The notes below the pieces were generated by a model that saw only the letters and a program-made list of their open reading frames with translations, was not told the origin of the DNA and made no database searches. Below, piece after piece: positions 1-6,082 of a stretch of DNA of 15,515 nt. The position numbers and the translations under genes were made by a program. Source of the DNA: CAZKTF01 sp964555565 (GTDB taxonomy: Bacteria > Planctomycetota > JAJSAM01 > JAKLKS01); contig CAZKTF010000064.1 in NCBI GenBank assembly GCA_964555565.1, positions 1 through 15,515 on the forward strand. The letters are read 5' to 3'. Every line of letters begins with the position of its first letter. The stretch's first letter is position 1.

Positions 1-1
1 C

Positions 2-109
2 GCGGGCGCCCGGGCGGCCAAGCGCGTCGGCCGCGGCGCCGCCCGCGGCGTCGTGGTCGTCGCCGGCCTCGCCGTGAGCGCCGTCCTCCTCTGGAAGGAG
101 TACCGGTAG
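2..109 (+). CDS. C-terminal tail of a protein truncated by the window edge, ending in a hydrophobic segment
   Basis: An open frame enters from the left edge and stops at TAG 107-109. The visible 35 residues begin with a basic Ala/Gly/Arg-rich stretch, continue with a hydrophobic run (GVVVVAGLAVSAVLLW) long enough to cross a membrane, and finish with KEYR. The basic-then-hydrophobic layout would fit a membrane-anchored tail. GC-rich third positions agree with coding. It converges on the minus-strand tRNA, with only 9 nt between the stop codon and the tRNA 3' end. The family cannot be identified from this fragment, and without the upstream sequence I cannot rule out chance. Confidence 0.5.
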   Translation, partial: AGARAAKRVGRGAARGVVVVAGLAVSAVLLWKEYR

Positions 110-118
110 GGGGCCGTC

Positions 119-191
119 TGGGCACGCCAGGATTCGAACCTGGATCCAAGGGATTATGAGTCCCCTGCTCGACCGGTTGAGCTACGTGCCC
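119..191 (-). tRNA. tRNA with CAT anticodon, probably tRNA-Ile2 (lysidine-modified); elongator tRNA-Met is the alternative
   Basis: The minus strand folds into a full cloverleaf. The 7-bp acceptor stem GGGCACG/CGTGCCC is perfect, the D stem is GCTC/GAGC, the anticodon stem is GGGGA/TCCCT (one G-T wobble) around the loop CTCATAA, and the T arm is CCAGG-TTCGAAT-CCTGG. The discriminator base is A at 119, and CCA is not encoded. The anticodon is CAT. The GGGACTCATAATCCCTTGG-like anticodon region and variable loop resemble bacterial Ile2 tRNAs, in which TilS converts C34 to lysidine so that AUA is read. Elongator Met shares the same loop, so the isotype is a judgement. The gene lies 18 nt downstream of a recombinase remnant, on the same strand. 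Confidence 0.93.
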
Positions 192-206
192 GGGGATGTT
201 CCTAGC

Positions 207-212
207 AGCCTA
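207..212 (-). promoter_or_regulatory. Candidate -10 box of the tRNA gene
   Basis: TAGGCT on the minus strand ends 15 nt before the first tRNA base, a plausible distance for a short 5' leader. TAGGCT/TAGGAT-type -10 hexamers are common in GC-rich bacteria. I find no good -35 hexamer at 16-18 nt upstream. The first three bases of the box (TAG) are also the stop codon of the recombinase remnant, so the remnant ends exactly inside the tRNA promoter region. Confidence 0.35.
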
Positions 213-530
213 TCCGTGCGCGACTTGCGGCATTTCCGTGCGGTACCGGGAGGCCCCCTCCTCACCGGTCGCGGGGGGCGTGGGTGTGCAGGAGGTGTGC
301 ATCGTTTCCCGGAACTCGCTGATCGGAGCCTCCCGCGCCCCGAAGTCGAGGGCGAGGAGCGAGGCCCGCGTCCGGCCGTGCACGGCCCGCGCGTAGATCT
401 GCGTCGTGGTGATGGAGGCGTGCCCGAGGACGTGCTGGAGGTCCGTGATCGCCGCGCCCCCGGCGTGGAAGTGCGTCGCGAACGAGTGCCGGAGGGCGTG
501 GGGCCTGATGCCCCTCGGGCCGAGCCGCGC
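210..530 (-). pseudogene. Tyrosine recombinase (XerC/XerD-like integrase), C-terminal catalytic remnant
   Basis: The last 100 or so residues of this minus-strand frame match the C-terminal half of the catalytic domain of tyrosine recombinases. It shows the box II sequence RPHALRHSFATH with the H-x-x-R pair, then LGHASI with the second conserved His, and QIYAR with the nucleophilic Tyr (codon at 393-395). These residues cut and rejoin DNA through a 3'-phosphotyrosine. The N-terminal SAM-like core-binding domain and the box I Arg are missing. Upstream of about position 530 the frame loses all recombinase character, although no stop closes it, and it then runs across the opposite end of the metalloprotease gene. 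About 40 residues past the YARAV segment also look unrelated. It is a broken gene, probably a relic of integration or of a displaced xer gene beside the tRNA. Confidence 0.8.
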
Positions 531-655
531 CGGCCCTGGTGCGCCTTCTGAGCCGAGAGTGCGGGTCCCGCCCAAGGCCCCGGCCCCCCGTTGCCCACGC
601 GGGAACGAGGCTTGGCGGCCTTGCCTCGGATCCCGACCGGTCGTCCTGTGAATTC

Positions 656-1702
656 CTAGGGCTTGGTGGAGACTACAGACAGCTTGAACACCCTGCCGAA
701 GGCCGCTCCCGTCGGATTCGTGAGGTCCAGACTCCACACGCCTTGCAACGGGAAGAGCTCGGTCCTCGGTTCCCCCGATCTCAGGTAGAACTTGCTTCCG
801 TCCGGGCGCCCAACCAAGACCTCCCCGAACTTGCCAGAGACCTTCATTCTGATCGCCGGGAGGGAAAGCGGGAGATCGACTTGAAGCCATGAAGTCTGGC
901 CTGGGAGCAAGTACTCCGATCTTCGCATCCCCAGAGACAGCGGCCTCCGAACGAGCGTCCGAGGGCCCTGGTAGAGCCCCTGGATTCCTGCCACGTCATC
1001 GGGCTGCAGGGTCGCCCGCCGGACACCCGCCGGCAGCACCGGGAACATGACGCTGTTCTCGAGAGAGTGGCCAAGCCCGAAGAAGTGCCCGAACTCGTGG
1101 AGGATCACGGAGCGAAGGTCGATTGCTTCGGTATCCCAGGTAGGTGGTGCGAGGTCGTAGTCCGACCACCAGTAGAAGCGTCCTCCCGGCGTGTGCGGGA
1201 TGACGATGTCGAGGTCGCTGAAGACCCGGCCTTCCGGGCCGGACTGGAGCGAGCATCCCTGCCCCTGGCAGAGGCCGAGGTTCACGTAGCCCAAGACACC
1301 CCGCCGCGCCTTGACTGCTTTCCGATTGAGGATTGCGATCGCGCTCGTCCCGTCGCGCGTGAGACACGGCTTGTTCATCTCGGCGCGCGACGGACAGTCC
1401 GGAACGGCGTCATCGTAGACCACCGACACGTTCAGGCCCGAGGTGGAGCCCCTCCATTGGGAGATGGCTTGATCGACCATTCGCCGGAGGTCGGAGGTGT
1501 CCGGGAACGAAGCCTGGTTGACGTGCACAGTGACTTGGCCGGAGGGCCAGATGATCGGCACCCCCGTTTCCGGGTCTTGAAAGAGGGGTTCCCACGCACG
1601 GCCACCGGAAGCGCCTGCGGCCAAGAGCGTGGCCACGCTGGCAAGCGCCAGCGCATGCGCTCGCCAAGATGCCTTTTCACGCGGCCATAGTCTCCCGGAC
1701 AA
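656..1702 (-). CDS. Secreted matrixin-type zinc metalloprotease (peptidase M10A, metzincin)
   Basis: This predicts a secreted Zn-dependent endopeptidase. The signature HEFGHFFGLGHS gives the three zinc-binding His and the catalytic Glu of HExxHxxGxxH. A Met-turn (SVMFP) follows seven residues later, and LQPDDVAGIQGLY is the usual end of a matrixin catalytic domain. An N-terminal hydrophobic segment (LALASVATLLAAGASG) is a signal peptide. About 100 residues after the catalytic domain form a beta-rich tail of unknown role. I chose TTG at 1700-1702 because GGGGAGG (1708-1714) sits 5 nt upstream and the product then starts just before the signal peptide. ATG at 1763-1765 and GTG at 1856-1858 are in frame but lack a ribosome-binding site, and their extra residues look non-coding. 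GC content is clearly lower than in the 3' half of the window. The gene lies downstream of another atypical minus-strand gene and may be co-transcribed with it. Confidence 0.88.
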   Translation of the reverse strand: MSGRLWPREKASWRAHALALASVATLLAAGASGGRAWEPLFQDPETGVPIIWPSGQVTVHVNQASFPDTSDLRRMVDQAISQWRGSTSGLNVSVVYDDAVPDCPSRAEMNKPCLTRDGTSAIAILNRKAVKARRGVLGYVNLGLCQGQGCSLQSGPEGRVFSDLDIVIPHTPGGRFYWWSDYDLAPPTWDTEAIDLRSVILHEFGHFFGLGHSLENSVMFPVLPAGVRRATLQPDDVAGIQGLYQGPRTLVRRPLSLGMRRSEYLLPGQTSWLQVDLPLSLPAIRMKVSGKFGEVLVGRPDGSKFYLRSGEPRTELFPLQGVWSLDLTNPTGAAFGRVFKLSVVSTKP

Positions 1703-1707
1703 GCAGT

Positions 1708-1714
1708 CCTCCCC
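1708..1714 (-). promoter_or_regulatory. Strong ribosome-binding site that decides a TTG start for the metalloprotease
   Basis: GGGGAGG on the minus strand matches the anti-Shine-Dalgarno sequence and is separated from TTG 1702-1700 by ACTGC. No comparable site precedes the in-frame ATG at 1765 or GTG at 1858. Confidence 0.6.
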
Positions 1715-1897
1715 GGCCGGTCTCCAAGGCACGACCCCTGACCTGCGGCGATGGCTACTTGCCATGTTTGTCACCCAAGCGTGCCGAAGCAGATCATCCC
1801 CATCCCGCCTTCTGGGCACAAGGCCAAACACTGGTTCAAGCGGCTTCCGGAAAGGCACTCACGGACTGGAACCGGCACCCGCGAGCCATTCGATGTG

Positions 1898-2863
1898 CTA
1901 GCGGCGGGAAGGCGGGGGAGGTGCTAGTCGAGGGGATGGCGGCGGGGACGCTCGGACGCGGGCGGCAAACGGCTTCCCCATCTGCGTCTCCAAGATGGCC
2001 TCAAAGGCAGCTCTCACCGTCGGCGCGTTCCCGATCCCCCGCAGACAGGAGGCGGCTGCGTTCTGGTCCCCGAGTCCGTAACACAGGAGGGTCGCCCGCA
2101 TAAGGTCCTCCTTGTCTTGGTCGAGCGGATCCGCGAAGTCGCCTGGGGGGACAAGCGGCAGTAGCGCCCGCTGAAGGCTCACGGCAGCGAAGCACTGATT
2201 CTCGTCCCTCTCGTTGCGTGAGAGCAGACCTGCCGTCAACCCGACGCGCCTCCCAAGGACATAGGCGAGGAACTCCTTCCCGGCGTCCAGAGCGTCCCGC
2301 CCCAGCTGCGGGCAGTCGTGTCTCGACTTGCCGCAGTACCGCCGGTGGTGGTGGACGAAGTTCATCGATTCACATCGATCCAATGGCAGGTCGTCGGCCA
2401 GCATGATCTCGACGTTGAAGTCGTCGTGCCTCCACCATCTACTGTCAGGCCCTCGGTACAGAGCGCTCCCAAGGACGGCTGGATCGAACGGCTCGCCGAG
2501 GCCCCGAATGGGACGCGACGACGCGAGGACCCGAATCGCGGTCACCCCGAACGCCATCACCTCGACGAAGTAGAGGAGCCTCCCCTCGAGTGCAGCCTGT
2601 GCGGGGATCTCCAGCGACACGTTGCCGTAGAGGGAACCGTCTACCCAAGTGTTCGGTGATGTCCAGACCACGCAGAGCCGGGTCTCGTCGAGGATGCTCT
2701 CGTCGTGGACCAACCCAGCTCGGATCATGCCGTCGTCCGCTACTCGTCGGGCGTCCTCAACATGGGCCACATGGTTGACGCAGTCGAAAGTGACGAACCG
2801 ATCCTCTCGCCACCCTCTCGGCGGGGTCTTGATCAGGAACTCGGCGTCGCGGGGGGGCTCCAT
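1898..2863 (-). CDS. Hypothetical protein with weak ADP-ribosyltransferase-fold-like features and a His/Cys-rich centre
   Basis: I do not recognise this 321-aa protein with certainty. Residues 30-75 (VNHVAHVEDARRVADDGMI, then VVWTSPNTW) recall the H-x-T/E-N-L-x-x-I-x-x-x-G-L opening of DarT-like ADP-ribosyltransferases. FNVEIMLADDLPL around E152 could be the position of the catalytic Glu; that is inference. Residues 171-184 (HHHRRYCGKSRHDC) carry several His and two Cys and may bind a metal. The last 20 residues are Pro/Arg-rich low complexity. There is no signal peptide, so it is probably cytoplasmic. The ATG at 2861-2863 has no clear ribosome-binding site but has a TAGGAT box 11 nt upstream. 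Base use is much less GC-rich than in the giant gene (about 58% in the row at 2341, hand count), which suggests transfer. It is followed on the same strand by the metalloprotease. Confidence 0.7.
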   Translation of the reverse strand: MEPPRDAEFLIKTPPRGWREDRFVTFDCVNHVAHVEDARRVADDGMIRAGLVHDESILDETRLCVVWTSPNTWVDGSLYGNVSLEIPAQAALEGRLLYFVEVMAFGVTAIRVLASSRPIRGLGEPFDPAVLGSALYRGPDSRWWRHDDFNVEIMLADDLPLDRCESMNFVHHHRRYCGKSRHDCPQLGRDALDAGKEFLAYVLGRRVGLTAGLLSRNERDENQCFAAVSLQRALLPLVPPGDFADPLDQDKEDLMRATLLCYGLGDQNAAASCLRGIGNAPTVRAAFEAILETQMGKPFAARVRASPPPSPRLAPPPPSRR

Positions 2864-2874
2864 GGGGACGAGTT

Positions 2875-2880
2875 ATCCTA
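2875..2880 (-). promoter_or_regulatory. Candidate -10 box for the minus-strand hypothetical gene
   Basis: TAGGAT on the minus strand lies 11 nt before ATG 2863. Initiation about 7 nt downstream of the box would leave a leader of only a few bases. No convincing -35 is seen at 16-18 nt. The 284 nt from 2864 to 3147 otherwise hold no gene I can support. Confidence 0.3.
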
Positions 2881-3113
2881 CCCCTCTCCCGGCCGCCGCT
2901 CCCGCCTCAAGAATCGTCGCCGTCCAGTCTCGCGCTCAGTGATCGCGGAACCTCGAGTCCTCGCCCGCTCATCGGAATGCAGGGCGCACAGAGACGCGGG
3001 GCGCTCGGGCGTGCTCCTAGATCGCCTGGTGGGCAGCCGGCGGGGGCCCGCGGGTTTTCCCCGCGCGGTGCGGGAGGGACCGGGCCCCCCCTGTACGCCC
3101 TGCCGGACGCGGT

Positions 3114-3143
3114 TAGGCTGTCCACGGGACCTGCTGCCGGAGG
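3114..3143 (+). promoter_or_regulatory. Candidate -10 box (3114-3119) and ribosome-binding site (3139-3143) of the lipoprotein gene
   Basis: TAGGCT at 3114-3119 resembles the other -10 boxes in this window. No clear -35 is seen at 17-18 nt. GGAGG at 3139-3143 sits 4 nt before GTG 3148. Unlike three other genes here, this one would have a normal short leader with a Shine-Dalgarno site. Confidence 0.35.
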
Positions 3144-3147
3144 ACTC

Positions 3148-5205
3148 GTGGAGAGGACGACCGTCGCGCACGCCGGGGCCGTGATCCTGCTCCCGCTCCT
3201 CCTGGGCGGCTGCGGAGGCGGGCGGGGGGAGCAGGAGACGCACGCGATCATCGAGCCCCAGCCCATCGTGCGCAGCATCACCCCGACGAACGGCCAGGAG
3301 ACGCTCCCGGACCTTGCCGACCCCGCGCTGGGGGGGCACCTGACGATTCGATTCGGGCAGCCGCTCCGGGAGAGGAGACTCCTGGAAGCCCTCCTGGTCG
3401 GGGACCGGGATGGCCCCTACCTCCGGTTCTTCGACGCCTCCCTCGTGGCCGTCCGCGGGTCCGCGACGTGGGATCCCCTCTCCTTCTCCCTGCTCTTCAC
3501 CCCGTCTCCCGGGGCGATGCCCCCGGGGCAGTACACGCTCGTGCTCTCCCGGCGGCTCCTCTTCGGCAGGCACCTCCGCCTGAACTGGGGGGTGGAGGAC
3601 TTCACCTCCTCCTGGACCGTGGGCCCCGACGCCTATCCCCCCCGGCTCCTCGGGACCTCCCCCGCGCGGAACCAGGTCGGCGGCCCGAGGTTCGCCGACA
3701 TCGTGCTCTCGTTCAACGAGTCCCTCGACCCGGTCACGGTTCTCCAGGGGCAGACCGTCGAGGTGGAGGACGCGTCCTACGACCCGCCCCGGCCGATCCC
3801 CGGCGCCCTCCTCCTCAAGAGGGACGGGTTCGACGTCGTCTTCCGCCCCGACCCCTGCGTCGGGTTCCCGCCCGCGACCACCGTGCGCGTCCGCCTGGGC
3901 GCCGCCGGGGGGCTGGGACCGATCCGCGACCGGAAGGGGAACGCGTTCGAGGGGTTCTCCTACGAGTTCCGCACGGCCGGTGACGCACCGTTCCCCGACC
4001 CCGTCGCCGTTCCGCGGCCGGGCTCTCCCCTCGCGGGCCTGCCCGGCTCGGCGGTGTTCGCCGCGACGGCGAACGCGGTCGTCGCGCTCGACGTCGGCCC
4101 CGCGTACGAGGACCTCGACCCGGGCGCGGGGCCCCGGCCCGAGCGGGTGCAGCGGGTCGCCCCCGGGAACCCCGCCGGGATCGACTACCGCGCGCCCCTC
4201 GAGGCGGCCGTCCGCCGCGCCGCGGAGGTCGTCGTGGACCCCCGGTTCGACCCGACGACGCTCCAGACGTTCCTCTACGTCCTCGACGAGGAGAAGGCGC
4301 GCGTGGCGGTGGTCCAGAGCGGAACCGGCGTCGTCGAGGGGTGGATCAACCTGGGAGGTCACCCCCGGGGGCTGGGGATCTCCGCGATCGGAGCGCGCGG
4401 GGAGCCCCCCGCGCTCTTCGTCTCAGAGTTCCGCTACGGAACCATCACGCGCATCCCTCTCGGGAAGATACTGCCCGGTGTCTCCGCCTGCGAGCCGATC
4501 GTGGACCTCAACGTGGACCGCTCGCTCCGGGGGGCCTTCTCCGTGGGCCGAGGCCCCATCGGCGTCGCCTGCTCCCCGGACCCGGAGACAGGGCTCGGGG
4601 TCGTGTGCAACTCGCTCGACGGCACGATCACAGTTTTCCGGACGCGCCCGCCGGAGGTGTGTCCCATGCCCTGGGAACTCGCGACCTACCCCGCGGGCCC
4701 GGGCCCCTTCGAGGCCTCCTGGGGAGCCGCGAGCGCGGGAGGGTCCTTCCTCTGGGTCGTGGGCGCGGCGGGCGCGCACGACCGGGACGGCTCCGTGAAC
4801 CTGTGGTGGACAGGGCCCCCGGGCGGTGGTGCACGCCCGGCCGGGCTCGTGTCCGCGGGGACGCTCCCGGAGGGGATCCGGCGGCCCGGCCGGCCCTTCG
4901 CCGACCCCACGGCCCCCGATCGCTGCTTCGTCCCCGAGACGGATGGGACCTCGATTGCCGTGCTGGAGTGGCCGACCGGGACTCCCGTCCCGTCCCCGAC
5001 GGCGCCGCCGCGGATCGCCCGGCGCCTCGAGGTCGGCCTCCGCCCCGCGTCGTTCACGCGGGACGCGCGCGCCGGGCGGCTCGGCCTCGTCGCGCTCCCG
5101 GACTCGGGGCAGGTGGCCGTGCTCGACCTCGAGGCCCCGACGCAGACCCCCGTGCTCCTGTCCATCCCCGGCGTCCGGGGAGTGTTCTCCGCCTTCGACC
5201 AGTAG
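3148..5205 (+). CDS. Lipoprotein with Ig-like (Big_5/SbsA-type) domains and a YncE-like beta-propeller
   Basis: The 685-aa product starts with a lipoprotein signal: a hydrophobic run AVILLPLLL leads to the lipobox LGGC with Cys22 as the predicted lipidated residue, so it should be anchored in a membrane. About 250 residues form two Ig-like domains. The second (about 164-276) has the Big_5 pattern PPRLLGTSPARN, IVLSFNESLDP and RKGNAFEGFSYEFRT. The rest (about 295-685) has repeated blade-like strands such as TFLYVLDEEKARVAVV, GTITVF and GQVAVLDLEAP, as in YncE/quinoprotein-like propellers. I chose GTG at 3148 because GGAGG (3139-3143) lies 4 nt upstream and the signal peptide follows directly. 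The frame stays open to 2977, but those residues are Arg/Gly-rich and would bury the signal. The partner or ligand is unknown; surface binding is inference. Confidence 0.85.
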   Translation: MERTTVAHAGAVILLPLLLGGCGGGRGEQETHAIIEPQPIVRSITPTNGQETLPDLADPALGGHLTIRFGQPLRERRLLEALLVGDRDGPYLRFFDASLVAVRGSATWDPLSFSLLFTPSPGAMPPGQYTLVLSRRLLFGRHLRLNWGVEDFTSSWTVGPDAYPPRLLGTSPARNQVGGPRFADIVLSFNESLDPVTVLQGQTVEVEDASYDPPRPIPGALLLKRDGFDVVFRPDPCVGFPPATTVRVRLGAAGGLGPIRDRKGNAFEGFSYEFRTAGDAPFPDPVAVPRPGSPLAGLPGSAVFAATANAVVALDVGPAYEDLDPGAGPRPERVQRVAPGNPAGIDYRAPLEAAVRRAAEVVVDPRFDPTTLQTFLYVLDEEKARVAVVQSGTGVVEGWINLGGHPRGLGISAIGARGEPPALFVSEFRYGTITRIPLGKILPGVSACEPIVDLNVDRSLRGAFSVGRGPIGVACSPDPETGLGVVCNSLDGTITVFRTRPPEVCPMPWELATYPAGPGPFEASWGAASAGGSFLWVVGAAGAHDRDGSVNLWWTGPPGGGARPAGLVSAGTLPEGIRRPGRPFADPTAPDRCFVPETDGTSIAVLEWPTGTPVPSPTAPPRIARRLEVGLRPASFTRDARAGRLGLVALPDSGQVAVLDLEAPTQTPVLLSIPGVRGVFSAFDQ

Positions 5206-5232
5206 GGTGCGGGCAACCGCCCCGGCGCCGGA

Positions 5233-5279
5233 CCCGCCTCGGGGAGGGTCCCGGGCACGGGGCTCTCCCCGAGGTCGGG
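5233..5279. terminator. Hairpin between convergent genes, possible bidirectional terminator
   Basis: CCTCGGGGAG (5237-5246) pairs perfectly with CTCCCCGAGG (5265-5274). Four more pairs (CCCG 5233-5236 with CGGG 5276-5279) form across a single-base bulge. The loop is 18 nt and itself GC-rich. No T-tract follows on either strand. It lies between the stop of the plus-strand lipoprotein gene and the stop of the minus-strand small gene, where a shared terminator would be expected. Confidence 0.45.
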
Positions 5280-5316
5280 ATGGAGGCTTGCCCGGGACAC
5301 CGCTGAGGGGCAAGGG

Positions 5317-5619
5317 TCAGACGTAGAGCAGCCATCCCTCGTGGAGGATGGACTTCGGATCCGGCAGCCCCGAAGCCCCGAGCGTGCCGTCGGGGCGGAG
5401 GTACCGATGGGCCCGCACGACGGTGTTCCCTTCCCTGTCGCTGTAGGCCACCGTCTGGCTCCAGGTGCAGTAGGGCTCCCCCGACCGCTCGGGGCTCGGG
5501 TGGGAGTCCTCCACCACCCGCTGCTTCAGCCTGCCGTCGTCGATGCGGGGGACATAGACCGCGTTGAACAGGTCCCGGAGTTGGGCAGCCCCCACCCGTC
5601 GGTTAGGATTCCTGCCCAT
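5317..5619 (-). CDS. Small conserved-looking hypothetical protein (100 aa)
   Basis: The product has no signal peptide or membrane segment. Its centre (LFNAVYVPRIDDGRLKQRVV, then GEPYCTWSQTVAYSD) and C-terminal HRYLRPDGTLGASGLPDPK look like a compact conserved protein. From memory, similar short hypotheticals share the YLRPDGT-GASG-PDPK motif, but I can name no family or function. The ATG at 5617-5619 overlaps the ATG of the plus-strand neighbour at 5618-5620, so the two genes are head to head with no spacer. GTG at 5593-5595 is a possible later start. AGG precedes the ATG by 5 nt, a weak ribosome-binding site. It converges with the lipoprotein gene across a GC-rich hairpin. Confidence 0.65.
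   Translation of the reverse strand: MGRNPNRRVGAAQLRDLFNAVYVPRIDDGRLKQRVVEDSHPSPERSGEPYCTWSQTVAYSDREGNTVVRAHRYLRPDGTLGASGLPDPKSILHEGWLLYV
5581..5609 (+). promoter_or_regulatory. Sigma70-like promoter close to ATG 5618 (possibly leaderless)
   Basis: TTGGGC (5581-5586) and TAGGAT (5604-5609) are separated by exactly 17 nt. The -10 box ends 8 nt before ATG 5618, so transcription would begin at or within a few bases of the start codon. AGGA at 5605-5608 would be part of the -10 box and upstream of the transcript, so it probably cannot act as a ribosome-binding site. The promoter lies inside the coding sequence of the opposing small gene. Confidence 0.5.
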
Positions 5620-6007
5620 GGATGCCTATCGCGCCCTGCGGGAGCACCTGCGCCCGTACCTCGCCGGGAGGAGCGGCCTCGCCCGGTTCAAGGCGTGGTT
5701 CGTCCCCTTCCTGTGGGACCTCGACGAGGCCGCCTCCGCGGAGGCCGCCGGCCTCGCGCGGAAGGTCGAGCTCCGTCTGTCCGAGCACTCGAACGGCCAC
5801 CTATCGACGAGCGAGTTGCGGACGATGCTCCTGTCTCTCATGCGCAGCCACCCCGTATCGGCGCGCGGCAACGCCGCCCCCCCGGTGCATTCCGATTCTC
5901 CCTCGTCCGGGGGACGCCGTAGCCGCGCCGGCGTCGGCTCGCGACCGCCCGCGTCGCATCGACGCCGCGTCCGCCGCCGGAAGCGGGAGGGCGCGCGCTC
6001 GCGCTGA
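5618..6007 (+). CDS. Small hypothetical protein with a conserved-looking N-terminal domain and an Arg-rich tail (129 aa)
   Basis: Residues 1-75 (MDAYRALREHLRPYLAG, FKAWFVPFLWDLDEAA, ARKVELRLSEHSNGHLSTSELRTML) form an amphipathic helical domain. From memory it resembles short bacterial hypotheticals with the pattern W-F-V-P, then E-L-R-L-x-E-x-S-N-G-H. No function is known to me. After about residue 76 the sequence becomes Pro/Ser/Arg-rich and basic, ending RRRKREGARSR. This looks like run-through after a lost stop or a frameshift, since relatives as I remember them end near the LSLMR segment. The start at 5618 fits the domain and has a promoter-like element immediately upstream. The gene is divergent from and overlaps the start of the 5317-5619 gene. 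The giant repeat-protein gene lies 75 nt downstream but has its own promoter. Confidence 0.6.
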   Translation: MDAYRALREHLRPYLAGRSGLARFKAWFVPFLWDLDEAASAEAAGLARKVELRLSEHSNGHLSTSELRTMLLSLMRSHPVSARGNAAPPVHSDSPSSGGRRSRAGVGSRPPASHRRRVRRRKREGARSR

Positions 6008-6044
6008 GAGGCCGCCCCCGGGATGCCACGGGAGCGGCTGCCCG

Positions 6045-6073
6045 TTGACGGCGGGGGGGCGGGTCGGCAAGAT
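6045..6073 (+). promoter_or_regulatory. Sigma70-like promoter of the giant repeat-protein gene (possibly leaderless)
   Basis: TTGACG (6045-6050), one base from the TTGACA consensus, is followed after exactly 17 nt by CAAGAT (6068-6073). Only 9 nt (CCGGGTCGG) separate this box from ATG 6083. A start point about 7 nt after the -10 box leaves a leader of roughly 0-3 nt. There is no ribosome-binding site before ATG 6083. Confidence 0.6.
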
Positions 6074-6082
6074 CCGGGTCGG

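Noticed and set aside
182..598. Other frames (both strands) over the recombinase remnant and tRNA
   Set aside because: They are low-complexity Arg/Pro/Ser-rich translations with no motif, and the tRNA and the recombinase catalytic residues explain this DNA.
530..890. Extension of the recombinase frame upstream to 890
   Set aside because: No recombinase motif is present beyond about position 530, and from 656 onward this frame is antisense-register overlap with the end of the metalloprotease gene.
2878..4362. A 494-residue minus-strand frame opposite the lipoprotein gene
   Set aside because: It is rich in Arg, Gly, Glu and Pro without domains, whereas the plus-strand frame has a lipobox, Ig-like patterns and beta-propeller strands.
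5311..5325. GGGTCAGAC at 5314-5322 as another member of the terminal palindrome family
   Set aside because: Only nine bases match, the partner half GACCCC is missing, and it overlaps the stop of a gene, so chance is sufficient.
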